This document shows, piece after piece, positions 16,629-26,035 of a stretch of DNA of 64,000 nucleotides (positions are counted from its first letter, which is position 1; every line of letters starts with the position of its first letter). The stretch spans positions 372,001 to 436,000 of the forward strand of contig NZ_BMJE01000003.1 of NCBI RefSeq assembly GCF_014642915.1, written 5' to 3'. A model generated the notes under the pieces. That model made no database searches. It saw only the letters and a list, made by a program, of their open reading frames with translations, and had not been told where the DNA came from. A program made the position numbers and the translations under genes. This stretch comes from Flavobacterium suaedae. GTDB lineage: Bacteria; Bacteroidota; Bacteroidia; Flavobacteriales; Flavobacteriaceae.

Positions 16629-19600
16629 TTAGAAATTAACAACTGCTCCTAAAGTGTATATTCTAGGTGTAGGATAATTACCTCTATCAGTAGATCTGAA
16701 TCCTCCTTCAGCATCCCATCCTCTCCATGAACTGAAAGTTAAAAGGTTTTCGCCCTGTACGTAGAATCTTAATCCTGTAATCGGTAAATCTTCTAATACT
16801 TTATCACTAAAGGTATATCCTAACTGAATATTTCTTAATCTTAAGAAAGAAGCATCTTCTAAATATCTGTCTGTAGAGTTAATATAATCAACTGCTCCAA
16901 AAGGATTTCCTACGCGAGGAACACTTGTTATATCTCCAGGCTGTTGCCATGCATTAGCTGTAGAAACTACCCTGTTAGACCCATCATCTACAACATTTGT
17001 TTCCTCTAATTCTGCATAGTCTAAGTTGTTTCTGTAAAGGTCTGCAAAATAACTCCATTGAGTATTAAACTCAAATCCTTTATAGTTAACGCTTGTACCG
17101 AAACCACCTTGCCATACAGGATAAATTGACTTACCTGTATCAACTCTATCTGCATCTGATAATGTTTCTGTAAGACCACCATCAGCAGTATAAAACAATG
17201 GGTTACCATTTGAAGGATTAACTCCTGCATATTTAACAACGTAGAATGTGTTAATTTGAGATCCTTCGATTAAAGCACTTGAACCTCCTCCAAACACTAT
17301 ACCGTCATAAGAAGCAGGTAATTCTCTTATTTCATTTTTATTATACGAAGTATTACCATTCACAGAAACTCTCCATTCATCATTTTTAAATACTACATAC
17401 TTTAAAGTAACCTCTAAACCTTGGTTTTGCATTGCACCAATGTTAGTATCAATACTTGAAGTAGCATTAATAGGAGATATTGGTGTATCTTGGAACAAGT
17501 CAGTTGTTAACTTTTTATATACATCTATACTACCTGAAAGTTTATTACCCCAAAAACCGAAATCAATACCGATATTTGATTGCTCCATCTCTTCCCATCT
17601 TAAACCTCTATATGCAATTTGAGTAGGAACTGTAGAACTTGTACCATTATATCCGCTCCCTGCACCATATAGATTAAGATATTGGTTAAGAATTGAGTAC
17701 TGAGCATTGTTAACACGTTGGTTACCTGATGTACCAAAAGAAGCTCTTAACTTTAACATATCAACAACATCTCTTGAGTTTTCCATAAATGATTCAGCTT
17801 CAAGATTCCATCTACCACCTACAGACCAGAATGTACCCCATTGGTTATCGTCAACAAACCTGAAAGAAGCATCTCTTCTTACTGTTGCAGAAATACCAAA
17901 TCTTCTGTCATAATCATAATCTAGGTTTGCAAAATACGAGAATAAACCTTCCTCAACCTTGAATGATCCTATTGAAGGAATATATGGCTGTGTATCAGGT
18001 GTATTTACATTATCATCAAGATCTTCAAATATACCTGAATCTATGAAACCAGAACCTGTACCTACTAATCTAGGGTCAAGACCGAATTGATCAAAACTAA
18101 TACCATCATAATGAGCTTTATAGTATTCAACAAATACCGAAGCATCAATATTGTGCTTTTCAGCAAATGTATTATTATAGTTTAAGCTAACAGTAGAGTT
18201 AAATCTGAAATCTCTTGTAGCATCTTCACTTTGAATACCACCATATTCAGCATTCTGATCAACTTGGAAAGGACCTAATATACTATTAGGGTGAAGTATT
18301 TCTAACAATTTGAAAGCTGAGTAATCAACACCTAACTGAATTGCTGCAGTAAGGTTATCAGCAAAATTATAATCAGCAGAGAAACTACCTAATATTTTAA
18401 GTTCATCTTCCTGATCTGTATTCATATTAACTGAATTTAACAGAACGTATGGCACTACATTTGGAGTAACCGAATTAGGGTCTCCCGGCACAACACCACC
18501 ATCGTTTGTTATACTTCCATCAGGATCGTATGGAGATAGATAAGGAAGACCATGTAAAGCAGCTCTAAACGGAGCAAAGAAAATTGCATTTGAGCCTGCA
18601 CCATCTATACCGTTTGATCTTGAGAAGTTAATGTTTAAGTTCATAGAGTAATTAAACTTCTCGTTGTCAGATTTACCTGCAAAGTTATTCCTTACAGTAA
18701 AACGCTTAAAATTAGTATTTAAGAAAGTACCATCTTGTTCAAAATAACTTAATGAAGTAAAGTTAGTACTGTTTTCAGAACCTGAAGTAATAGATAAATC
18801 ATGAGATTTAGTAACACCTGTTCTAAAGAACACATCTTTCCAAGAGGTGTTAGCCTGACGAGCTCTTAAATCAAGTTCAGCATCAGTAAGTGAAGCACCA
18901 AGCCCCACTCCATTTGCTTTTTGGAACTCAAGTAGCTCTCTACTATTCATAAGTTCCATATTTAAATTCTGAAGTTTAGTGTAACCAAATTGTGTAGTAT
19001 ATCTGAAAGAAAGTTTCTGATTATATCTACCTCTCTTAGTAGTAATTACAATTACACCATTCGCACCTCTGTTACCATATATCGAAGTAGCAGCGGCATC
19101 CTTTAAAATACTGTAAGAAGCAATATCGTTTTGACTAATACTTCTAAAACCATCCTCATCTACAGGAATACCATCCACGATGAACAAAGGCTCAATATTA
19201 CCGTTAATAGAACCTACACCACGAAGAATAATAGTACTATCCGCCCCTGGTTGCCCAGAACCTGTACCAATATTCAAACCTGCTACCTGTCCTTGAAGGT
19301 TTTGAATAATAGAAGCATTTGCTCTATCTTCTACCTCTTCAACAGATACAGTTGCCATTGCTGAAGCCGAAGTAACAGGAGTAATATTCCTATACTTATC
19401 CACAACAACCCCTTCAAGCACCTTGGCTTTTTCCTCCAAAGTAACATTGATAACATTAGTTTGACCTACAGGGACTGTTTGAGTTGCAAACCCTACAAAG
19501 GAGAACTCTAAAACGTCACCTACACTTGCATTAATGGAATATTTTCCATCAATATCTGTTTGCACACCTATTTGTGTTCCTTTAACAAAAACATTAGCTC

Positions 19601-19718
19601 CCGGAATCGGACCCAAAGGATCTGAAACGGTACCTGTGATTGTTTTCTCTTGTGCATAAGAGAACGTAAATGAAAACGCTAATAAGAGCGTCATAATCCA
19701 AGTAAACTTCGATCTCAT
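16629..19718 (-). CDS. SusC/RagA family TonB-dependent outer-membrane transporter
   Basis: A 1029-residue TonB-dependent importer. The signal peptide ends at about SYAQ (residues 1-22). A carboxypeptidase-D-like regulatory domain follows (residues about 25-105, ITGTVSDPLGPIPGANVFVKG). Then the plug domain holds the SusC signature stretch VSVEEVEDR...IQNLQGQVAGL and SIYGNRGANGVIVITTKRG. The rest is a 22-strand barrel ending PRIYTLGAVVNF. There is no N-terminal STN domain, so this is not an anti-sigma-signalling type. It is the first gene of the susC-susD-lipoprotein-lipoprotein operon. Uptake of an oligosaccharide or peptide is expected; the adjacent exported subtilase and the lack of CAZymes favour peptides, weakly. 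Confidence 0.93.
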   Translation of the reverse strand: MRSKFTWIMTLLLAFSFTFSYAQEKTITGTVSDPLGPIPGANVFVKGTQIGVQTDIDGKYSINASVGDVLEFSFVGFATQTVPVGQTNVINVTLEEKAKVLEGVVVDKYRNITPVTSASAMATVSVEEVEDRANASIIQNLQGQVAGLNIGTGSGQPGADSTIILRGVGSINGNIEPLFIVDGIPVDEDGFRSISQNDIASYSILKDAAATSIYGNRGANGVIVITTKRGRYNQKLSFRYTTQFGYTKLQNLNMELMNSRELLEFQKANGVGLGASLTDAELDLRARQANTSWKDVFFRTGVTKSHDLSITSGSENSTNFTSLSYFEQDGTFLNTNFKRFTVRNNFAGKSDNEKFNYSMNLNINFSRSNGIDGAGSNAIFFAPFRAALHGLPYLSPYDPDGSITNDGGVVPGDPNSVTPNVVPYVLLNSVNMNTDQEDELKILGSFSADYNFADNLTAAIQLGVDYSAFKLLEILHPNSILGPFQVDQNAEYGGIQSEDATRDFRFNSTVSLNYNNTFAEKHNIDASVFVEYYKAHYDGISFDQFGLDPRLVGTGSGFIDSGIFEDLDDNVNTPDTQPYIPSIGSFKVEEGLFSYFANLDYDYDRRFGISATVRRDASFRFVDDNQWGTFWSVGGRWNLEAESFMENSRDVVDMLKLRASFGTSGNQRVNNAQYSILNQYLNLYGAGSGYNGTSSTVPTQIAYRGLRWEEMEQSNIGIDFGFWGNKLSGSIDVYKKLTTDLFQDTPISPINATSSIDTNIGAMQNQGLEVTLKYVVFKNDEWRVSVNGNTSYNKNEIRELPASYDGIVFGGGSSALIEGSQINTFYVVKYAGVNPSNGNPLFYTADGGLTETLSDADRVDTGKSIYPVWQGGFGTSVNYKGFEFNTQWSYFADLYRNNLDYAELEETNVVDDGSNRVVSTANAWQQPGDITSVPRVGNPFGAVDYINSTDRYLEDASFLRLRNIQLGYTFSDKVLEDLPITGLRFYVQGENLLTFSSWRGWDAEGGFRSTDRGNYPTPRIYTLGAVVNF

Positions 19719-19907
19719 ACTTTATTAATTTGAGTTAGTTAACCGCAAACTTCTTAATAATTTATCAATAAAACAAGCATTATACAGGAATAATAGTCAC
19801 ATCTATTATATAAATTATCACAAAATATAAAACTCTTTTTTATGTAGATACAAATTATTAAGAAGGTTGCGTATAAAATTGATTTTTATTTAAAAATATA
19901 ATTAAAG

Positions 19908-21800
19908 TTATTTAATTACAATCTTTTTAGACTCTGTGTAAGCACCATTGTTAACATCAACAGTAAGTAAATATATCCCAGGAGCTACACCTGAAACATC
20001 TAAGTTATTTTTAGACCCCCCAAAGTTTTTCACAAACCTACCCTGAACATCATAAAGAACAGTTTTAGTACTTTGTCCTTCTAAAGAACCATCTAAAGTT
20101 ATATTTAAAACATCGTTAGCTGGGTTTGGATAAACACCAAACTTTGAAAATTCACTATTACTTACAGAATTTATATCTGTAATACCGCTAATAATCAGAG
20201 AATATTTTTGAGGTGCAAAACTTTGAAGATTTCCTTTATGACTAACCGTAACAGTGTATGAAGCACCGGGATCTGCATTATCAATCTCTATAACCTCAAC
20301 ATTATCAACATAATTATCTCCTTTTTCAGCAATAGAGGTAATAGTATTTAATCTCCAAGGCAAATAAGTATTGGTCCCATCACTAACTCTAACATCTAAA
20401 TCATTAACCAAAACAGGAGTCTCTAAATCTTCCACTCCATTATTAACATTACCCGGACGATCAGTCCAAGAAATAGTAACTTTAATCTCTCCTCCGGGAC
20501 CCGCTTTTACTGTTTTTTGATAAGTTCCACTTTGAGTTAAAGTATTCTCTTCAACTATTGCAGTTGTTTGATTTTTATCCGCAGTTAAAAGCCCCACAGC
20601 AGCAGCCGTATTAATTAGCCCCCATCCAAAACGGTAATCAGGACCATCAGAGGTACCTGCTTCATCAGCAGTATGAATCATAAGCGCTTTAAGTGTAGCC
20701 GCTCTCATAAAACTACCCTCGTGCAGATTTCCGTGATGCTGCTGCATTAACGCTAAAGAAGCAGTAACACCAGGAGCAGCCATTGAAGTACCCTGTAATG
20801 TAGCATAACTTGTATTACTTTCAGAATAACAAGAGAAAACTCCCTGACCCTTAGTTGCAATATCAGGTTTAACCCTATGATCATCTGTAGGACCATAACT
20901 ACTAAACGAAGTAATCTGAACAGAAGAAGGTCCTATATAATTATTCACTTGTAAAGTAGCTGCAACCCCAACCGTATTTTTTGAAACTACATCTCCCACA
21001 AGTATATCTTTTTCATTTGCAACACGATCATTACCTGCAGCAAATACAGGAAGATAGTATTCATGATTATATGTGACCTGATCCCAAGCTGCTGCAAAAT
21101 CTGTATAAGCCCCTTTAACCCATTCTGGTTGCACATCAAAATCTAGCCCGTAAGAATGGTTAGAAACTAGCAAACCATTACTTGCTCTGGCAGAAGCTTC
21201 AGATACATCGTTAAAAGAATTATGAGCAAGAAGAGTGGCTTGATATGCTAAACCTTTAGCATCTGCATCTCCTAAACCCGAACCAATCATAGTACCCGAC
21301 ACGTGTGTAGCATGACCATTATTACTATCATGAGAAGTGAAATTAGCACCATCCATAACGGTAACTCTGCCAGTTAAGTCAATATGATTTTTTCTTACAT
21401 TTCCAGGCTCCCATATACCAATAACCATATCCTGACCATTTAAATCCAATAATAATGGCCCTCCTGATCTTACAGGAGTAACTCTTGCTGTAACAGCAGC
21501 GCCTTCATTATATGGCATTATATAAACAGGATCATTATTTTTTGTAACCCCTACAAGTAAGGACTTAATTCCATTTTCTTTTTCTATTTCAAGAGGCCAG
21601 CCTTTTTCTTCAGCTAATTGAAGTGCTTTCTTATAGCTTTCATCTTCCTGCCTCTTCAACCTTTCATATAGCTCTTGATTTTTCTTTTGATCATAATGTT
21701 TTACAATCTCAGCTCTCTGCTCGGGGGTTTGGGCAAAAGCGGAAACACTTCCACTAAATGCCAAAGCCAAAGCAAATAGCCTTACATTATTTTTTTTCAT
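19908..21800 (-). CDS. T9SS-secreted subtilisin-like peptidase (S8) with Glu at the Asp position
   Basis: A 630-residue exported serine peptidase. The signal peptide ends at about SAFAQ (residue 24). In the S8 domain the catalytic His163 (NGHATHVSG), the oxyanion Asn (FAAGND) and the catalytic Ser339 (QGTSMAAPG) are present. The usual Asp position reads IGIWEPG, with Glu131 in place of Asp. A proprotein-convertase-like beta domain (residues about 410-530) and a C-terminal sorting domain (FGVYPNPANDVLNI, SGVAPGIYLLTV) follow. It is transcribed toward the SusCD operon but separated from it by 189 bp, so probably a separate unit. Activity is likely but must be tested because of the substitution. 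Confidence 0.88.
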   Translation of the reverse strand: MKKNNVRLFALALAFSGSVSAFAQTPEQRAEIVKHYDQKKNQELYERLKRQEDESYKKALQLAEEKGWPLEIEKENGIKSLLVGVTKNNDPVYIMPYNEGAAVTARVTPVRSGGPLLLDLNGQDMVIGIWEPGNVRKNHIDLTGRVTVMDGANFTSHDSNNGHATHVSGTMIGSGLGDADAKGLAYQATLLAHNSFNDVSEASARASNGLLVSNHSYGLDFDVQPEWVKGAYTDFAAAWDQVTYNHEYYLPVFAAGNDRVANEKDILVGDVVSKNTVGVAATLQVNNYIGPSSVQITSFSSYGPTDDHRVKPDIATKGQGVFSCYSESNTSYATLQGTSMAAPGVTASLALMQQHHGNLHEGSFMRAATLKALMIHTADEAGTSDGPDYRFGWGLINTAAAVGLLTADKNQTTAIVEENTLTQSGTYQKTVKAGPGGEIKVTISWTDRPGNVNNGVEDLETPVLVNDLDVRVSDGTNTYLPWRLNTITSIAEKGDNYVDNVEVIEIDNADPGASYTVTVSHKGNLQSFAPQKYSLIISGITDINSVSNSEFSKFGVYPNPANDVLNITLDGSLEGQSTKTVLYDVQGRFVKNFGGSKNNLDVSGVAPGIYLLTVDVNNGAYTESKKIVIK

Positions 21801-21938
21801 TTCTTAAATAAATTAATAGTTAATAGCAAGTTTAATGAGAAAAATTAAATTAATAACATTTTCTACAAAAAAGATTAGCAAAAATATAAATTATTATCTA
21901 TTGACAGATGTTAATTTTTTATTTTAACCCCTATCCTA

Positions 21939-21946
21939 TAGATTTG
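21939..21946 (+). promoter_or_regulatory. -7 promoter element TAGATTTG of rnhB
   Basis: TAGATTTG matches TAnnTTTG, 27 bases upstream of the chosen rnhB ATG. No -33 TTG is found at the usual distance. Confidence 0.45.
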
Positions 21947-21973
21947 TACGTTAATTAACATAATTTGGTTTAC

Positions 21974-22576
21974 ATGTTATTATCTAATCATTCAGGTAAA
22001 ATTTTTGAAACAGGAACAGATGAAGCAGGAAGAGGGTGCCTTGCAGGACCCGTAACTGCTGCTGCTGTTATATTACCTGAAAATTTTAAAATTGAGTTGT
22101 TAAACGACTCAAAGCAACTCACAGAAAAAAACCGGGATTTACTTCGTCCTATAATTGAACAGCAAGCTATTTGTTACCACGTAACCCATATTGAACCAGT
22201 TGTTATAGACGACATAAACATACTCAACGCATCAATAAAGGCGATGCAGGATTGCATAGTGCAACTTAACCCTATTCCTGAATATATAATTGTAGACGGT
22301 AACCGATTTAAACCTGTTAATAATATTCCCCACGAATGTATTATAAAAGGCGACGGCAAATATCTAAGTATAGCTGCAGCCTCTGTTTTAGCTAAAACAT
22401 ACAGAGATGAGTACATGAATAAAATCCATGAAGAGTTCCCCATGTACAATTGGAAAAAAAATAAAGGTTACCCCACAAAGGAACACCGTGAAGCCATTCG
22501 TAAATATGGTATAACTAAGTACCACCGTAAATCTTTCCGGTTACTGCCTGAACAACTTGAAATAAGTTTTGAATAA
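21974..22576 (+). CDS. rnhB: Ribonuclease HII
   Basis: Removes ribonucleotides from RNA-DNA hybrids in the cytoplasm during replication and repair. The 200-residue length is standard. The acidic DEAGRG motif (Asp16, Glu17) is intact, as are LNDSKQL, IIVDGN and [13 protein letters not shown] use the ATG at 21974 ([14 protein letters not shown]) rather than an in-frame TTG three codons earlier. It converges on lipB, with stop codons four bases apart. Confidence 0.95.
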   Translation: MLLSNHSGKIFETGTDEAGRGCLAGPVTAAAVILPENFKIELLNDSKQLTEKNRDLLRPIIEQQAICYHVTHIEPVVIDDINILNASIKAMQDCIVQLNPIPEYIIVDGNRFKPVNNIPHECIIKGDGKYLSIAAASVLAKTYRDEYMNKIHEEFPMYNWKKNKGYPTKEHREAIRKYGITKYHRKSFRLLPEQLEISFE

Positions 22577-22579
22577 AAC

Positions 22580-23302
22580 TTATACTGATTCTTCTTTTTT
22601 ATCAATAATTATATTTGCTTCAAATAGAGAAGTGAAATGCTTCAATATTTTTTCTTTCACTTCTTCTTCATCTACTCTATCAACTCCAAGCTCCACATTT
22701 AGAGAAGTAACACTTTTATCTCTTATACCACACGGTATAATATTATCAAAATAACCTAAATCAGCATTTACATTAAAAGCAAAACCGTGCATGGTTACCC
22801 ATCGGGATGCTCTAACGCCCATCGCACATATTTTTCTAGCAAAAGGTGTACCAACATCTAACCAAACTCCGGTTTCACCTTCACTTCTTGTGGCGGAAAG
22901 ACCATATTCCTTCATAGTAAGAATAATAGCTTCTTCAAGGAAACGGAGATATTTGTGTATATCTGTAAAGAAATTTTCCAAATCTAATATAGGATAACCC
23001 ACAATTTGTCCGGGTCCATGATATGTTATATCTCCCCCTCTGTTTATTTTATAAAATGTTGCTCCTTTTTCTGTTAATTGCTTTTCATTTAGTAATAGAT
23101 TTTCAATATCACCACTTTTACCAAGCGTATATACATGCGGGTGTTCTACATATAAAAAGTAATTTGGGGTAGGGATATTAGTTTCCTCTCTTCTGTTTTT
23201 TATTTTTAAGTCAAGTATCCCTTTAAAAAGTTGTTCCTGTAAATCCCAGGTATCTTTATAATCTTTCTTACCTAAATCGGTTAACCTTACTTCTTTGTTC
23301 AT
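22580..23302 (-). CDS. lipB: Octanoyl-ACP:protein N-octanoyltransferase
   Basis: Transfers octanoyl from acyl carrier protein to lipoyl domains, the first step of lipoate synthesis. It is 240 residues. The family signature RGGDITYHGPGQIVGYP is intact, as is HGFAFNVNADLGYFDNIIPCG, whose Cys is the acyl-thioester nucleophile. The partner Lys is in ARKICAMGV. It is convergent with rnhB. A -7 element (TAAATTTG, 23327-23334) lies 24 bases upstream of the start. No lipA is adjacent. Confidence 0.95.
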   Translation of the reverse strand: MNKEVRLTDLGKKDYKDTWDLQEQLFKGILDLKIKNRREETNIPTPNYFLYVEHPHVYTLGKSGDIENLLLNEKQLTEKGATFYKINRGGDITYHGPGQIVGYPILDLENFFTDIHKYLRFLEEAIILTMKEYGLSATRSEGETGVWLDVGTPFARKICAMGVRASRWVTMHGFAFNVNADLGYFDNIIPCGIRDKSVTSLNVELGVDRVDEEEVKEKILKHFTSLFEANIIIDKKEESV

Positions 23303-23326
23303 ATCGCTTTACCTACAATTGAATTA

Positions 23327-23334
23327 CAAATTTA
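23327..23334 (-). promoter_or_regulatory. -7 promoter element TAAATTTG of lipB
   Basis: The minus-strand TAAATTTG, an exact TAnnTTTG match, lies 24 bases upstream of the lipB start. Confidence 0.5.
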
Positions 23335-23370
23335 CAAAACTTATTACCCAATCTCCTATTTATTAAAAAA

Positions 23371-23400
23371 CAAGTAGCCACGCGAATGCGTGGCTACTTG
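23371..23400 (-). terminator. Strong terminator downstream of a lipoprotein gene
   Basis: A perfect 13-base stem CAAGTAGCCACGC / GCGTGGCTACTTG with a four-base loop is followed on the minus strand by TTTTTT. It lies 21 bases past the stop of the 249-residue lipoprotein gene and insulates lipB from it. Confidence 0.9.
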
Positions 23401-23421
23401 CGATATTATTTACTTTTATAT

Positions 23422-24171
23422 TTATTCAAATTTTATAGTCATACTTAATATTTCAGGATTTTCTATATACTCCATAAAGCTATATGTTATAACTACATTT
23501 TTTCTGTCTGCACTAATAACAGCATCTTTATTAGAAACCGATTTTATTCTTTTAGGGAAAGTATAATCTACCACATAAGTAGATTCAGCAAACATTTGTT
23601 TATACATTTCCATAGAATCATCCTCCTCTTCATCAGTTTCAGGCTTGTTATAAATAACTTCCTTTTTAAAAGTTTTACCATTATAAAAATACTTAACCTC
23701 TGTATTCTCATTCCCTACTCCTAACCCCGGTCCTTGCGCCGGAGCACCTTCTTTATCATTAAGTTTTTTCAGCTCGCTAAAAGCATTTAATGTATTTTCT
23801 AATCCGGATACATCATCAAAACTGGTTTCCATCCCAATAATCATCTCTTTAGTTTCTGTATCCATAAGCATATGCATATCCCATTTCTCAAGATTTTTTA
23901 TAAGCTCTTGTTTATCTTTAGGCAACTGCGCTATACTATCTTTTTTCTCTTTAAACAACTCTCCGAACGAAATGATAGAATCAATTTTAGTAGGACCCTC
24001 ACCCTCTTTTTCCATTTTATCCCCTGCCATCATCATAAGCATAGAGCCGTCCATTTCCATATGCATAGTACCTGTACCATCTTCTTTAAGTACCATCTTT
24101 TCTTTAAAACTGCACGATGTGGTAAAAAATGTCATCATTACAACGACAAGTAAAAATAATCTTGTTTTCAT
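23422..24171 (-). CDS. Hypothetical lipoprotein
   Basis: A 249-residue lipoprotein (signal ending MMTFFTTSC, Cys at about residue 20) of unrecognised family. The mature N-terminus is Met-rich (MHMEMDGSMLMMMAGDKM). The middle is a charged helix (KDSIAQLPKDKQELIKNLEKW), and the C-terminus is beta-rich (STYVVDYTFPKRIKSV, VVITYSFMEYIENPE). The Met-rich stretch could be a signal of metal contact, but this is speculation. It is monocistronic, with a -7 element upstream and a strong terminator after it. Confidence 0.6.
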   Translation of the reverse strand: MKTRLFLLVVVMMTFFTTSCSFKEKMVLKEDGTGTMHMEMDGSMLMMMAGDKMEKEGEGPTKIDSIISFGELFKEKKDSIAQLPKDKQELIKNLEKWDMHMLMDTETKEMIIGMETSFDDVSGLENTLNAFSELKKLNDKEGAPAQGPGLGVGNENTEVKYFYNGKTFKKEVIYNKPETDEEEDDSMEMYKQMFAESTYVVDYTFPKRIKSVSNKDAVISADRKNVVITYSFMEYIENPEILSMTIKFE

Positions 24172-24195
24172 AAGTAATTTTTATTGATATGCTGC

Positions 24196-24203
24196 CAAAT
24201 ATA
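24196..24203 (-). promoter_or_regulatory. -7 promoter element TATATTTG
   Basis: The minus-strand TATATTTG matches TAnnTTTG, 24 bases upstream of the lipoprotein start. Confidence 0.45.
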
Positions 24204-24250
24204 CTGATTTTAGCAAACTATTTATTACCTCTATTACAAGAAAGCAATAA

Positions 24251-24281
24251 TTGTCAGTTTAGTAATAATCAATTATCTTTG
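24251..24281 (+). promoter_or_regulatory. lysS promoter (TTG-N20-TATCTTTG)
   Basis: A -33 TTG at 24251 and -7 TATCTTTG at 24274-24281 are separated by 20 bases, the flavobacterial housekeeping arrangement. The lysS ATG is 24 bases downstream. Confidence 0.7.
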
Positions 24282-24305
24282 CGGGCTTATAAAACTTAAA
24301 TAATC

Positions 24306-26003
24306 ATGCAGCTTTCAGAACAAGAAATCATTCGTAGAGAAAAACTGGATGCACTACGCAAATTAGGCATCAATCCTTATCCTGCTAACCTCTTTCCTGT
24401 AAACCACACAAGTAAACAGGTAAAGAATGATTTTGCTGAAGGTAAACAGGTTATCGTAGCAGGACGCATAATGTCTTTCCGTATACAAGGTAAAGCATCT
24501 TTCGCTGAGTTACAGGATAGTGAAGGACGTATACAACTTTATATTAACCGTGATGAAATATGCCCGGGAGAAGACAAAACACTTTATAACGAAGTATTTA
24601 AAAAACTAACCGACCTTGGTGATTTTGTAGGTATAGAAGGTGAACTTTTTACTACCAAAGTAGGGGAAAAAACCATAAAAGTAACTGACTTTAAACTACT
24701 GAGTAAAGCACTGCGCCCATTACCATTACCTAAAACGGATGCTGATGGTAAGGTACACGACGGCTTTACTGATGAAGAGCTACGTTACCGCATGCGTTAT
24801 GTAGACCTTGTAGTTAACCCACAGGTTAAAGAAGTATTTGTAAAGCGTACTAAGCTATTTAACGCTATGCGTAACTTTTTTAACGACAAAGGGTATTTTG
24901 AAGTTGAAACCCCAATATTGCAACCTATACCGGGTGGTGCAGCAGCAAGACCGTTTGTAACACACCATAACTCGCTTGATATACCATTATACATGCGGAT
25001 AGCAAATGAGTTATACTTAAAAAGACTTATTGTAGGCGGTTTTGATGGTGTTTATGAGTTCTCTAAAAACTTCCGTAATGAAGGGATGGACAGAACGCAT
25101 AACCCTGAGTTTACCGCAATGGAAATATATGTAGCCTATAAAGACTACAACTGGATGATGGAGTTTACCGAAAAACTACTTGAGCATTGTGCAGTAGCAG
25201 TTAACGGTACTACCGAAGCTACATTTGGGGAACACAAAGTAAACTTTAAAGCACCGTATGCACGAGTAACCATGACGGATGCGATAAAGCAGTTTACAGG
25301 TTTTGATATTACAGACAAAACTGAAGAAGAAATATTTGAAGCTGCCAAAGGCATGGGTATCGAGGTAAATGATACTATGGGTAAAGGTAAACTGATAGAT
25401 GAAATATTCGGTGAAAAGTGTGAAGGTAACTTTATACAACCAACCTTTATTACTGATTACCCTAAGGAAATGAGTCCGCTATGTAAAGAACACCGTGATA
25501 ACCCGGAACTTACAGAGCGTTTTGAACTTATGGTATGTGGTAAAGAAATTGCAAATGCTTACAGCGAACTTAATGACCCTATAGACCAAAGGGAGCGTTT
25601 TGAAGCACAGCTTAAACTAAGCGAACGTGGTGATGACGAAGCAGGAGAATTTATAGACAACGACTTCCTTCGTGCGCTGGAATACGGTATGCCCCCTACA
25701 TCGGGGCTTGGTATTGGTATGGACAGGCTTATTATGTTCCTTACTAACAACCAGTCTATACAGGAAGTATTATTTTTCCCGCAAATGCGCCCTGAAAAGA
25801 AAGGCCCTGAACTTACAGAGCAGGAAAAAGCTATTGCAGAGATACTTAAAGCAAACAGCAATAACTTAGCACTAGACGCACTAAAAGCGGAAGCAGGGCT
25901 TAGCGGTAAAAAATGGGATACTGCTATGAAGGGCTTAACCAAACATGGTCTTGTAAAAGTAATTGTGAATGGTGACGCTAAAAATGTAGAATATAAAGGA
26001 TAA
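24306..26003 (+). CDS. lysS: Lysyl-tRNA synthetase, class II
   Basis: Charges tRNA-Lys. The 565-residue protein has an OB-fold anticodon-binding domain (residues about 55-145, VIVAGRIMSFRIQGKASFAEL). The class II catalytic core follows, with motif 2 (FRNEGMDRTHNPEFT) and motif 3 (GLGIGMDRLIMFLTN). After the usual end near FFPQMRPEKKG it carries an extra ~65 residues (ELTEQEKAIAEILKANSNNL to NVEYKG). They look like a small winged-helix-type tail, which I associate with Bacteroidota LysS. A good promoter is visible upstream. Confidence 0.95.
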   Translation: MQLSEQEIIRREKLDALRKLGINPYPANLFPVNHTSKQVKNDFAEGKQVIVAGRIMSFRIQGKASFAELQDSEGRIQLYINRDEICPGEDKTLYNEVFKKLTDLGDFVGIEGELFTTKVGEKTIKVTDFKLLSKALRPLPLPKTDADGKVHDGFTDEELRYRMRYVDLVVNPQVKEVFVKRTKLFNAMRNFFNDKGYFEVETPILQPIPGGAAARPFVTHHNSLDIPLYMRIANELYLKRLIVGGFDGVYEFSKNFRNEGMDRTHNPEFTAMEIYVAYKDYNWMMEFTEKLLEHCAVAVNGTTEATFGEHKVNFKAPYARVTMTDAIKQFTGFDITDKTEEEIFEAAKGMGIEVNDTMGKGKLIDEIFGEKCEGNFIQPTFITDYPKEMSPLCKEHRDNPELTERFELMVCGKEIANAYSELNDPIDQRERFEAQLKLSERGDDEAGEFIDNDFLRALEYGMPPTSGLGIGMDRLIMFLTNNQSIQEVLFFPQMRPEKKGPELTEQEKAIAEILKANSNNLALDALKAEAGLSGKKWDTAMKGLTKHGLVKVIVNGDAKNVEYKG

Positions 26004-26009
26004 AAATAA

Positions 26010-26035
26010 AAAAGGCTGCCATATGGCAGCCTTTT
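26010..26035. terminator. Bidirectional terminator between lysS and subtilase gene
   Basis: The stem AAAAGGCTGCC / GGCAGCCTTTT has loop ATAT and T runs readable on both strands. It serves convergent lysS and the minus-strand S8 peptidase gene, whose stop codon abuts it. Confidence 0.88.

Noticed and set aside
21965..21973. A TTG start for rnhB
   Set aside because: The ATG three codons later gives a normal RNase HII N-terminus and fits the -7 element.
24797..25442. Minus-strand reading frames inside lysS
   Set aside because: They are shadows of a well-recognised essential gene and have no homology signal of their own. The same applies to the opposite-strand frames within the giant repeat protein, bglX and susC.
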